Shown here piece after piece: positions 8,756 through 16,620 of a DNA stretch of 38,785 bases. The stretch's first letter is position 1. Every line of letters starts with the position of its first letter. The position numbers were made by a program, and so were the translations under genes. This stretch comes from an uncultured Clostridia bacterium (GTDB taxonomy: Bacteria > Bacillota > Clostridia > Christensenellales > Pumilibacteraceae). Location of the stretch: assembly GCA_947089425.1 (NCBI GenBank), contig CAMUKG010000015.1, positions 1 through 38,785 of the forward strand. The letters are read 5' to 3'. The notes below the pieces were generated by a model, which was not told where the DNA came from, made no database searches, and was given only the letters and a program-made list of their open reading frames with translations.

Positions 8756-10141
8756 ATGAAAAAATTGAAATTCGTTTTGATTGCGCTTTGTATTGCCGCT
8801 ATGGCGGGAATGGGAACGGTTGCGTTTGCAAGCGCCGAAACGAGCGGGAGCGTTACGCCGCACTTAATCGATTTATCGAGCGAAAGCTTTTTCGAAAACG
8901 CTGTCGCGTCGTTTGTGCCTAGCGGCGGCAAAGGCGCAATCGAAGAGGCGACGGCGCACTGGAAGAAAGACGGCGACGCCATAACGCGAGTTAAAAACGT
9001 GGAGACTTCGGATGTTGAAGGGAATTATGCGGCGCTGTATTTTAACGATTGCTATTTGCGCTATTTCGAACTTAACGCGCAAATAAAATACGGGCAAAAA
9101 GGGCTAACGGGAGTTATATTCGGCAAAAAGGATATGACTTTGCGCCACATGGCAGACGGCAACGCGCTCTATTTCTTGCCCGACCCGTGTGTGGAGCTTA
9201 AAGGAAGCACAATCACGGCGAAGAAAACTTCGGCGAAATTCTCTGCTAAAAACGAATCGCAAGACGGCGGCTATTATTCGTTGAAGCTCGTTGTGTGCGC
9301 CGACTATGTGAAGTGCTACGTTGACGGCAACCTTAAAATAGAAGCCGAATATCCCGAAGAGCTTTTCGGCTACGGAAGAATAGGGCTTTTCACCGCTAAC
9401 GCCGCAGGCTCGTTTAGAGGCAACGTGGAAATTTACAACCTCGACGCTCGCGGCAACCGCATAGCTTTCGAAAACTCGACGCTCGTGAAGCAAATCACCG
9501 CAACAAAAGATAGCTTCGAGCTCGAAGCGGGAGGCGAAAGCGAAAAGTTCGCCTATTCGGTTTTGCCTCAAAACGCGACGAATAAAAACGTTCGCTTTCT
9601 GTCCGATAATCCCGACATAGCGACTTGCGACACGCTCGGCAACATTCACGCGCTCAAAGCGGGCACAACCGAAATTTACGCCATAACCGAAGACGGAGGC
9701 TTTCGCGCGGCGGCTCGGGTAACGGTTATAGAAACGAAGCCCGCGCTTAGCGGCATAACGATTTCGCAAACGCAGGGCGAAGTGGCTGTGGGTGAGAAAC
9801 TCTATTTGAGCGCGGGCATCACTCCCGAAGACGCCGAAAATCTCGGGTTTAGGTGGAGTTGTTCGAACAGTAAAGTCGCTATGGTGAATAACGGCACCGT
9901 TACGGCGCTCGGCGAGGGCGAATGCACCGTAACCGTGCGCGACTATAACGGCGACTTTTCGGCGGAATGCAAAATAAAGGTTACGCCCGCGAAAAAAACG
10001 GAAGCGAATAACGGGAACGAAAACGAGGGAAAAAGCGGCTGCGGTTCGGCGGCGGGAGCGGTTGCGCCCGTTGCGGGAATATTCGTGTTGCTTGCGTCGG
10101 CGACTATTGCGGCAATAAGGAGGAAGAAAGAAAATGTTTAA
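8756..10141 (+). CDS. surface-anchored protein with laminin-G-like and two Big_2 domains
   Basis: A 461-residue secreted protein. Residues 1-28 are a signal peptide (cleavage near AFASA). About 40-230 form a concanavalin/laminin-G-like fold of the DUF1080 type, including YYSLKLVVCADYVKCYVDGN and IGLFTANAAGSFRGNVEIYNL. About 242-327 and 332-410 are two bacterial Ig-like Big_2 domains (ITATKDSFELEAGG; ITISQTQGEVAVGEKLYL). The tail has the motif KSGCGS, a hydrophobic segment and RRKK, and closely resembles the tails of two proteins further downstream. There is no catalytic signature; a glycan-binding or presenting role on the cell surface is inferred. GGGAGG is 12 bases from the ATG. The 3' end overlaps the next gene by 8 bases and contains that gene's ribosome site. 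Confidence 0.8.
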   Translation: MKKLKFVLIALCIAAMAGMGTVAFASAETSGSVTPHLIDLSSESFFENAVASFVPSGGKGAIEEATAHWKKDGDAITRVKNVETSDVEGNYAALYFNDCYLRYFELNAQIKYGQKGLTGVIFGKKDMTLRHMADGNALYFLPDPCVELKGSTITAKKTSAKFSAKNESQDGGYYSLKLVVCADYVKCYVDGNLKIEAEYPEELFGYGRIGLFTANAAGSFRGNVEIYNLDARGNRIAFENSTLVKQITATKDSFELEAGGESEKFAYSVLPQNATNKNVRFLSDNPDIATCDTLGNIHALKAGTTEIYAITEDGGFRAAARVTVIETKPALSGITISQTQGEVAVGEKLYLSAGITPEDAENLGFRWSCSNSKVAMVNNGTVTALGEGECTVTVRDYNGDFSAECKIKVTPAKKTEANNGNENEGKSGCGSAAGAVAPVAGIFVLLASATIAAIRRKKENV

Positions 10142-12659
10142 GAAAATCGCGGCAACGGTTCTTAGTTGCTTTTTAATGTTTTCGTGCGCGAGTTGCGCGA
10201 AAACCAAGCAAAGCGGCGGCAACGATGAAGAAAACAACGGCGGTAGTTCGGTTATGAAACAGATAGAATACGAACAAACGAAAAACGCTCAAAAAACGGG
10301 TTCGAACGTAAATTTGGTTATTCCGCCCGCGTCGGCGGCGAAAACGGGAGTAGAGCTCACCGCCTACGTTATGCCCGATATAGACCTCGAAAACTACAAT
10401 TATTACGTTGTGGACTGGGGCGACGGCACTTGGAGCTACAACGGACCGTATGTGTATAACGACGACCACAAAGTTATGGGCGAGGTATACCACACCTATA
10501 AAAATGCGGGCACCTATAAATTAAAAGCTTGCGCCGTGAATTTGGGCGTTGGCAAACTTTACGGTTGGACGGAAGAGCAAACTCTCGCCGTTACGGGCGA
10601 AGACTACTCGGGCAATATGATTACAAATGTGAGTGCGATTAGCTCAACCGACGCTGACAGCGCGCATTCGGCGGCTAAGATTGCCGACAGCGACAATTCC
10701 ACGCGTTGGCAGAGCGCCGTTTCCGATTCCGTTTCGTCGCAAGACTATGCGGGATATTTGTTCGACGACTATTACACGCTCGACACTCTCGAAATCAAAT
10801 TCCCGTCCGACGTGCAAATTTTTCCGTCGAACATAAGCGTGGAATACACCACCGACGGCGGAGAAAGTTGGTATATGCTTCCGCACTACTACTATGTGCT
10901 TCCCAACTCCGAAGGGCAATACAGTTGCATTATGAACTTTCCCAACCCCAAAGGCGCCACGCTCGACTTGCCGCTAAACCAAATAACGGCGAACGGCATA
11001 CGAATAAAGAGCTTACTGTATCCGCTTTCGAGCTCGGGAGTTAAATTCTTCGCGGTGGAAGAAATGCGAGTATACGGCAAAAAGGGCGCGCTGTTATACA
11101 CCTCTTACGACGGCTATTATAACGCCGACCTAAGCAATATGTGGGCTATTTTCGGAATAGCCAAAACGGAGCCGAGAATGTACAATTCGCTTCGCGGCGC
11201 TTCCACCAACGTGGAACCTTTCCGCTCGGGTCAAACCATGACGGCGTCTATCGAGTGGACCGAATGGAACGGCGCTCAACTCAACTGGTCGGGCTACGAC
11301 GAAGCGGTGAATATTCACGTGAATTCGCTCAAAAACGCCGTTTACGGCGGCGACGGCTGGTATAAAAACGCGAAAGGCGAATACGTGGTGGACACGGCGG
11401 AATACAAAAACAATTCTCGCGACGACGGGTTTATTTGGGCGACCGAGAGCGCTCCTCAGCATTTGGGCGAGCAAAACCACTACACCAACAACCCCGCGCT
11501 CATAATAGCGTCGCGCGACTATCTTTTAACGGGAAACGGAACTGCCGGATTTTTAGACAGCGTGAACAGCAAAGGGCAAAAAATGCTCGATAAGCTTCGC
11601 AAAGCTATGGACTACATGCTCACCAACCTAAACGGCGAGTCGGGGCTCATGACGATTTACGACCCGCGCAACGACGGAACCGTGCACGGCGTGTCGTCTA
11701 ACTACTGGGATTCGCTCAATTTCTTCGGATACAATTCGGCATACGAAAACGTGCTGTTCTATCGCTCGGTGCTCGCTATGGCGGATATAGAGAACTATTT
11801 GGGCAACACGTCGGACGCCGAATATTACGCCGACCTTGCAACCAAAATCAAACGCGTGTTTAACGAAATGTTTTGGGACGACGAAGCGGGACGGTATATC
11901 ACCGCAATCAACGTGAAAGGCGACGTGCTCGATTTCGGCGTTACGTTCGTTAACTTTATGGCGGCTTCGGCGGGGCTCGCAAGCGAAGAGCAGGCAAAGC
12001 TCGTTTACGAATGGGTGGACGGCAAGCGAATAGTTGAGGGCGATACCTCAACGGGCGCGGATATATATAACTTTAAGGTGTCGGCGCGCTCTAATACTGT
12101 GGCAGTCGAGACCGTTATGGAAGACGGCTTGCACTACTGGTGGTATAACGGGCATTCGTTTAACGACGTGCTTCCCGGTCATTGGGGCGAATACGGCAAT
12201 CAAATGCAGAACGGCGGTACAATCTTTTATACTTCGCATTACGACGTTTCGGGCAGAATTGCAGTGTCGGCAGATAATGCAATCGGCAGGTTCAACGCGA
12301 TTATGGAAGAGTTCCACAAAGACCAACTGCGCCGCGACCCCCGCACCAAATTCGGTATTTATCAAGTGAGCATAAACGGCGAATTCCCCGAATCGGGACT
12401 CGTGCCGCTCACGTTCGTAACCGATATTCTAGGAATTACTCCCGCGCTCGAAGGATTGAAAATAGAGAGTAGTTTGCCGCAAGACATGACTTATGCGGGA
12501 GTGCAAGAATACCGCTACGGTAACCGCGTTTATGCCATAGAAGTGAATAAAGAGCTAACTAAGCCCGAAATAAAGAAAGACGGCGAGAAGTGGAGCGTAA
12601 AGCTTCCCGCAGGCAAAACTTATTATATCACTTTGGAAAATAAATTGATAGAGGGATAA
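10134..12659 (+). CDS. exported PKD-discoidin-six-hairpin glycosidase-like lipoprotein
   Basis: An 841-residue protein. It opens with a lipoprotein-type signal; the acylated Cys would be C18 or C21 (MFSCASC), both with slightly atypical lipoboxes. About 55-145 is a PKD-like fold (VDWGDGTW, YHTYKNAGTYKLKA). About 160-325 is an F5/8 type C (discoidin) domain (STDADSAHSAAKIADSDNSTRW to FFAVEEMRVYGKKG). About 330-770 is an (alpha/alpha)6 region with GH-like blocks YWDSLNFFGYNSAYENVLFYR, FNEMFWDDEAGRY and MQNGGTIFYTSHYDVSGR. The tail is a small beta domain. It most likely hydrolyses a surface-bound polysaccharide before import. The exact GH family cannot be fixed by eye and the catalytic residues are not assigned. 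It overlaps the preceding gene by 8 bases (GGAGG about 10 bases upstream), so they belong to one transcript. Confidence 0.78.
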   Translation: MFKKIAATVLSCFLMFSCASCAKTKQSGGNDEENNGGSSVMKQIEYEQTKNAQKTGSNVNLVIPPASAAKTGVELTAYVMPDIDLENYNYYVVDWGDGTWSYNGPYVYNDDHKVMGEVYHTYKNAGTYKLKACAVNLGVGKLYGWTEEQTLAVTGEDYSGNMITNVSAISSTDADSAHSAAKIADSDNSTRWQSAVSDSVSSQDYAGYLFDDYYTLDTLEIKFPSDVQIFPSNISVEYTTDGGESWYMLPHYYYVLPNSEGQYSCIMNFPNPKGATLDLPLNQITANGIRIKSLLYPLSSSGVKFFAVEEMRVYGKKGALLYTSYDGYYNADLSNMWAIFGIAKTEPRMYNSLRGASTNVEPFRSGQTMTASIEWTEWNGAQLNWSGYDEAVNIHVNSLKNAVYGGDGWYKNAKGEYVVDTAEYKNNSRDDGFIWATESAPQHLGEQNHYTNNPALIIASRDYLLTGNGTAGFLDSVNSKGQKMLDKLRKAMDYMLTNLNGESGLMTIYDPRNDGTVHGVSSNYWDSLNFFGYNSAYENVLFYRSVLAMADIENYLGNTSDAEYYADLATKIKRVFNEMFWDDEAGRYITAINVKGDVLDFGVTFVNFMAASAGLASEEQAKLVYEWVDGKRIVEGDTSTGADIYNFKVSARSNTVAVETVMEDGLHYWWYNGHSFNDVLPGHWGEYGNQMQNGGTIFYTSHYDVSGRIAVSADNAIGRFNAIMEEFHKDQLRRDPRTKFGIYQVSINGEFPESGLVPLTFVTDILGITPALEGLKIESSLPQDMTYAGVQEYRYGNRVYAIEVNKELTKPEIKKDGEKWSVKLPAGKTYYITLENKLIEG

Positions 12660-12670
12660 GGAACGTATTG

Positions 12671-12698
12671 TCATTGCGAGCGTAGCGAAGCAATCCCA
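12671..12698. repeat. CATTGCGAG-type interspersed repeat unit
   Basis: TCATTGCGAGCGTAGCGAAG followed by CAATCCCA. The same unit occurs at 13722-13749 and, with two changes, at 13852-13879; relatives lie at 25124-25157, 25173-25199 (inverted) and 29953-29980. The arms ATTGCGAG/ and /GAAGCAAT-type ends give imperfect dyad symmetry. Units of this sort are widespread in intergenic DNA of many bacterial genomes. Here one sits alone between two exoprotein genes. Confidence 0.75.
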
Positions 12699-12744
12699 AG
12701 CGTTTAATTCACACCGTTATCATGAAAATAAGGAGTAATAAAAG

Positions 12745-13524
12745 ATGAAAAAGAAATTTACCGTTATAGCGTTTTTGCTCGTGGGCGTTTTGTGCCTTTG
12801 CGGCGTTTCCGCGTTCGCGGTTGCCGAGAGCGCCGAGAGCGGTGAAAGCCGCTACGACAACGAACTGTCGCTCGGCGAGCGCTCCGAAATAGAGGAAAAC
12901 TTCGATTTTCACTTTGTTTCAACGCAAAACGCCCGACGCACCGACAAGCTCGACTACACATGGCAAGTGCGCGACGGCGCGATTTGGCGAGTGGGCAATA
13001 TCGACAGCAATTCCGATACGGTGAACATTGCCATAATGACCTACACGGGCGACGTGTTCGACGACTTCGAGCTGAGCGTGGATATTAAAGCGGGAAGTCT
13101 CACGTCGTTTTGGCCGGTTATAGGCATACGCCAACAAATTCCCGGAAAGTATTACACGACGTCAGGCGGCGGCACGGGCGTGTTCATGCAACAAAATGGC
13201 AAAATCACGCTTTGGGGCCCTTTGAGCAACGGAATAATAGAGAAAGAGGCTGCAAAAAATTGGTTGCCGATGATGTGGCACAACATGCGAATAGTTGCGC
13301 AAGGCACTCTCGTTTCGGTTTGGATAGACGATACCCTTGTGCTCGAACAAACGCTCAATTCCACCGACTACGTGAAAGGCTATGTGTCGTTGCAGTCGGT
13401 GAATAACGATTGCGCTTTCCGCAATTTTAAAATCAAGAGCCTATCGAAGCAACAAAACAATGGCAACGAAGAAAATAAGTATTCGGGCGCTCACGACGGC
13501 ACGCCCCTCGAAGAACTTATTTAG
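12745..13524 (+). CDS. secreted laminin-G-like protein, possibly C-terminally truncated
   Basis: A 259-residue secreted protein. The signal peptide covers residues 1-28 (VSAFAVAES). The rest is one concanavalin/laminin-G-like domain of the DUF1080 type (DDFELSVDIKAGS, WHNMRIVAQGTLVSVWIDD, VKGYVSLQSVNNDCAFRNFKIKSL). It resembles the N-terminal half of the protein at 8756-10141. Its end QQNNGNEENKYSG resembles the linker before the anchor of that protein (EANNGNENEGKSGCG), but the gene then stops after a short odd tail and has no anchor. A repeat element begins 1 base after the stop, so the original 3' end may have been lost. AAGGAG is about 10 bases before the ATG. Probably glycan-binding; no active-site motif is seen. 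Confidence 0.72.
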   Translation: MKKKFTVIAFLLVGVLCLCGVSAFAVAESAESGESRYDNELSLGERSEIEENFDFHFVSTQNARRTDKLDYTWQVRDGAIWRVGNIDSNSDTVNIAIMTYTGDVFDDFELSVDIKAGSLTSFWPVIGIRQQIPGKYYTTSGGGTGVFMQQNGKITLWGPLSNGIIEKEAAKNWLPMMWHNMRIVAQGTLVSVWIDDTLVLEQTLNSTDYVKGYVSLQSVNNDCAFRNFKIKSLSKQQNNGNEENKYSGAHDGTPLEELI

Positions 13525-13525
13525 T

Positions 13526-14282
13526 GTTGCCTCTTGAAGCAACTGATTCGCTTAGATGTAGGCACTTTTGGAGGCGTGCCAAAAGTGCCGCAAAAGCACG
13601 TCGGGGACACTTTCGACTGTGTCCCCGAACCCCCGCAACGAGCAGGGAGCGCCCTGCACCCCCTCACGCCTTACGGCGTAGAAGTCGAGTGACGCAAAAG
13701 CGCAACTACTGTTCTCAAATGTCATTGCGAGCGTAGCGAAGCAATCCCAAACATAGAACAGAGATTGCCGCGTCACTCACTACGTTCGTTTCTCGCAATA
13801 CTCGCATACGCTCGTGGCGTTCGCGCTACGCGCTCGGCTAAGGATACTATGTCACTGCGAGCGTAGCGAAGCAGTCCCAAACGATAAGCGAATAACGAAA
13901 TAAGATTGCCACGTCGAGCTTTCGCTCACCTTGCAATGACAAGACAGCAACATAGTTAATCATTCGATTGTGTTTTCATATCCCCAACCGTTGAAAGGGG
14001 TTAAGGGGCGGAGCCCCTTATCGTTGCGGAAAAGGGTTTTAATAGGCGCGACGCGTTAAGCAAACAGCACAGTGTGCTGTTTATAGCCAAAGCGGGGAGC
14101 GGCTACGCCCGCGACCCGGCAAGGACACAATCGAAAGTGTCGTCCCCTTTTATCATTTTTGCAAGGCTTTTTGTGACCAAAAAGCCGTCATGCTCTTTTG
14201 CGACCAAAAGGCTGGTTATTACGATAGGATACAAAAGCTACAAATTATAACAAAAAAGCGACTTGTTGCCGCAAGAGGCAAC
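13526..14282. repeat. composite hairpin-rich element, copy 1
   Basis: The 799 bases between genes hold no credible coding sequence. The left end is GTTGCCTCTTGAAGCAAC (13526-13543) and the right end is GTTGCCGCAAGAGGCAAC (14265-14282), which are inverted copies differing at two positions. Inside, from left: hairpin GGCACTTTT...AAAAGTGCC (13561-13589); GGGGACACTTTCGACTGTGT plus CCCC (13603-13626); two CATTGCGAG units (13722, 13852) and an inverted relative (13904-13941); AAGGGGCGGAGCCCCTT (14003-14019); AAACAGCAC/GTGCTGTTT (14062-14082); the GACAC...GTGTC hairpin (14121-14150); GGCTTTTT/AAAAAGCC (14165-14186); and CTTTTGCGACCAAAAGG (about 14194-14211). The outer modules are repeated in inverted order on the two sides. 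Related elements lie at 24844-25362 and 29951-30310. No transposase is present, so it is MITE-like or a structured intergenic element. Confidence 0.75.
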
Positions 14283-14323
14283 AAAACAAAAATGTATTTT
14301 ATATGATTTAGGAGGTCATAAAA

Positions 14324-16579
14324 ATGAAGAGAAATGTGTTACTCAAACTACTTGCGCTTGCGCTGTGCCTTGCGTGCGCGGTGTGTTGTCTCTTTGCGTG
14401 CGGTAACGTTGACACGAAGACGCCGCCCGCCGACGGCGACAACGTGCAAACTCCGGGCGACGACAATAAGCCCGAAAACCCCGACGACGAAAAGCCGGAC
14501 GTGCCGCAAATCACGGCGCCCACAGTCACGCCCGCGTCTGCCGACGTGGACGCGAACAATTGCGAGGGCGGGCTCGAATTTACCGTAAATTACGGGGGGG
14601 GGTCGTTTATTTCGCTCACCGAGAACGGGGTGCCGTTGCCCTCCACCGCTTACCGTAGGCGGGTGAGCAAACTCACTTTGAACGCCGACTACATAGCAAC
14701 GCTTTCGTCGGGGACGCACACGTTCGTGCTTGCGGCGGAAGGCGGCGAATGCTCGTTTACCGTAAACGTGACGAAAGAGGGGATAACGTTTACCGACCCC
14801 GTGCGCATGAAGAGCTACGACGGAAACGCCGTGTCGTTTAAAGTCGATTTCGGAACGGGTTCGCTCGCGAAAGTCACCGTTAACGGAGCGGAACTCGCGC
14901 CCGCGAACTATTCTTACGCCGACGGACGGGTTACTATCGGCAAGCAATTTTTGGAAGCTCTTCCGAACGGACTTTATGAGTTTGTGCTGTTCGACCAAAA
15001 GGGCGGCTACGCCGATTGCGCGATTACGGTAGGATTCGAGCCGAGCGAGGCGTTCTTTATAAACTACGACGGATTAAAAACGCCGAGCGGATACGGCGCG
15101 GGACTGTCGGTTTCGGATACCGACGGCTTTATAGGAAAAGGCGGACACCTCGCAAGCCCGAGCGCGGGAGTGATTTTCGATTTGGAAGCGGAATCGTTCG
15201 GCTTCGTTAACGGCAAAAAATATTCGCTTACCGCGTATTTCAACTTCGAGCGCACGCAAGCGGGCACGAGCAGCGTTCTCGATTTGCTTGTTCCCGTTCG
15301 TTTCTTTACGGCGGTTGAAAACGTGAACGCCGATTTGGGATATATTCGCTATAACGAAACCGACGGCTATTATTTCACGTCGGACAGCGCGAGCACGTAT
15401 TCGCAGTTCACTAAGGCGGGCGACTGGTATCGCATGTATATCGAATTTACATACAAGAGCGAATGGAAAATCTTCGACATGGCTATGTGGATGGTGGGCG
15501 ACATGAAGCTCGACGGCATTAAAATCACTCCGCAAAGCGGCAAGATGGCTGTTGCCGAAACAAATTCGGTTCGCGTGCCGCTAAACACCGAATCGGACCT
15601 CGCGCTTTCGTTCGGCTCCGATTACTTGCTCGGCGCCAAACTCGGCAATAACGCTCTCGCGGATACCGACTATACGTTCGCGAGCGGAACGCTCACGTTA
15701 AAGGCGAGCGCGCTTTCCGCGCTTACTGCGGGCGAGCACGAGCTTACGGTATTTTTCGCGAACGGCGTTCAAACCGTAACGCTTATTGTGAACAACTATT
15801 CGTTCGAAGTCACCGCCGACAGTTTCCGTTACACGCTCGACGATAACGACATGAACTTTGCGGTGAAGTGCGACGACTTTAATTTGAACGACGCCACTAT
15901 ATCCGACTCGAAAGGGGAACTGAAAAGCGGCGATTATGCGGTGAGCGGAAACACGCTCACTCTCAAAGCCGCATATCTGAATAAGATTTCGGGCAAAGCG
16001 GACGTTACGATTACTTTTGATGAAAACGCCGACGTGACGTTCACCGTAGAATCGAATAAACTCATGTTTGTGGATTTCGACGACAACGGCATTGAAAAAG
16101 GGTTCGGAATGAACTGCACGGCCGAAGAGGTAGAGGGCAAGAGCGGCAACGGAATGCAACTCACAGTCACGAAATCGTCTACTATGCTTGCGCTCGGCGG
16201 TCCGTTCTATCCCGTAACGTTCGAGGCGGGAAAAACCTACCGCGTGGAATTCGACATTAAACTCGTGAACGTTAACACCGAAACGAATTTTGTTTTAAAA
16301 GAAGATAACGCATGGTATCATCTTCTGTATATGCCTGTGATGTTTAATAACGGAAAAGACGCCGTTTATATAAGCGTTACCAAAACGGACGACGGCTACG
16401 CCGTGAAAAACGAAGGGCAACAAGTGGGCTCCAACACGTCGGTGTCCGCTCCCGACGAAAACGGATTTTTGCATATTGCGTTCGACGTAACGCCCGCCGA
16501 AGGGTGCACCACGCTCACTTTCGATTTGTGGATGCCGTCGGTGATTATAGTGGATAACTTGACTCTGATACAAAAGTAA
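14324..16579 (+). CDS. lipoprotein with four X2-like and two CBM-like domains
   Basis: A 751-residue surface lipoprotein. The signal ends in lipobox LFAC (acylated C26), followed by an acidic Pro-rich linker (27-68). Four X2-like Ig modules follow, with the repeated pattern VNG-x-L-x-x-x-x-Y to L-x-A-L-x-x-G-x-h-x-h-V. They lie at about 70-150, 152-232, 415-495 and 497-575. After each pair comes a jelly-roll, CBM4/9-like unit of about 170 residues (240-410, 580-751), the second ending in WMPSVIIVDNLTLIQK. The layout X2-X2-CBM-X2-X2-CBM points to an internal duplication. No catalytic domain is seen; polysaccharide capture is inferred. A run of nine G (14594-14602) encodes three Gly in the first X2 module. 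AGGAGG is 8 bases from the start. No clear promoter was found, although the gene lies 41 bases after a repeat element. Confidence 0.8.
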   Translation: MKRNVLLKLLALALCLACAVCCLFACGNVDTKTPPADGDNVQTPGDDNKPENPDDEKPDVPQITAPTVTPASADVDANNCEGGLEFTVNYGGGSFISLTENGVPLPSTAYRRRVSKLTLNADYIATLSSGTHTFVLAAEGGECSFTVNVTKEGITFTDPVRMKSYDGNAVSFKVDFGTGSLAKVTVNGAELAPANYSYADGRVTIGKQFLEALPNGLYEFVLFDQKGGYADCAITVGFEPSEAFFINYDGLKTPSGYGAGLSVSDTDGFIGKGGHLASPSAGVIFDLEAESFGFVNGKKYSLTAYFNFERTQAGTSSVLDLLVPVRFFTAVENVNADLGYIRYNETDGYYFTSDSASTYSQFTKAGDWYRMYIEFTYKSEWKIFDMAMWMVGDMKLDGIKITPQSGKMAVAETNSVRVPLNTESDLALSFGSDYLLGAKLGNNALADTDYTFASGTLTLKASALSALTAGEHELTVFFANGVQTVTLIVNNYSFEVTADSFRYTLDDNDMNFAVKCDDFNLNDATISDSKGELKSGDYAVSGNTLTLKAAYLNKISGKADVTITFDENADVTFTVESNKLMFVDFDDNGIEKGFGMNCTAEEVEGKSGNGMQLTVTKSSTMLALGGPFYPVTFEAGKTYRVEFDIKLVNVNTETNFVLKEDNAWYHLLYMPVMFNNGKDAVYISVTKTDDGYAVKNEGQQVGSNTSVSAPDENGFLHIAFDVTPAEGCTTLTFDLWMPSVIIVDNLTLIQK
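14594..14602. repeat. nine-base poly-G tract in coding sequence
   Basis: Nine consecutive G encoding Gly-Gly-Gly at about residue 91-93 of the X2/CBM lipoprotein. Apart from the matching tract at 16687-16695, no other G run this long was seen in the window; the next longest noted is six (about 3528). Tracts of this length can slip during replication and switch genes on and off. Confidence 0.9.
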
Positions 16580-16620
16580 GCAAATGCTTAAATAAATTAT
16601 AAGAAAAAGGAGAAATTGTC

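Noticed and set aside
13525..14323. Insertion sequence with a transposase
   Set aside because: No frame of meaningful length with transposase motifs occurs in any of the three composite elements.
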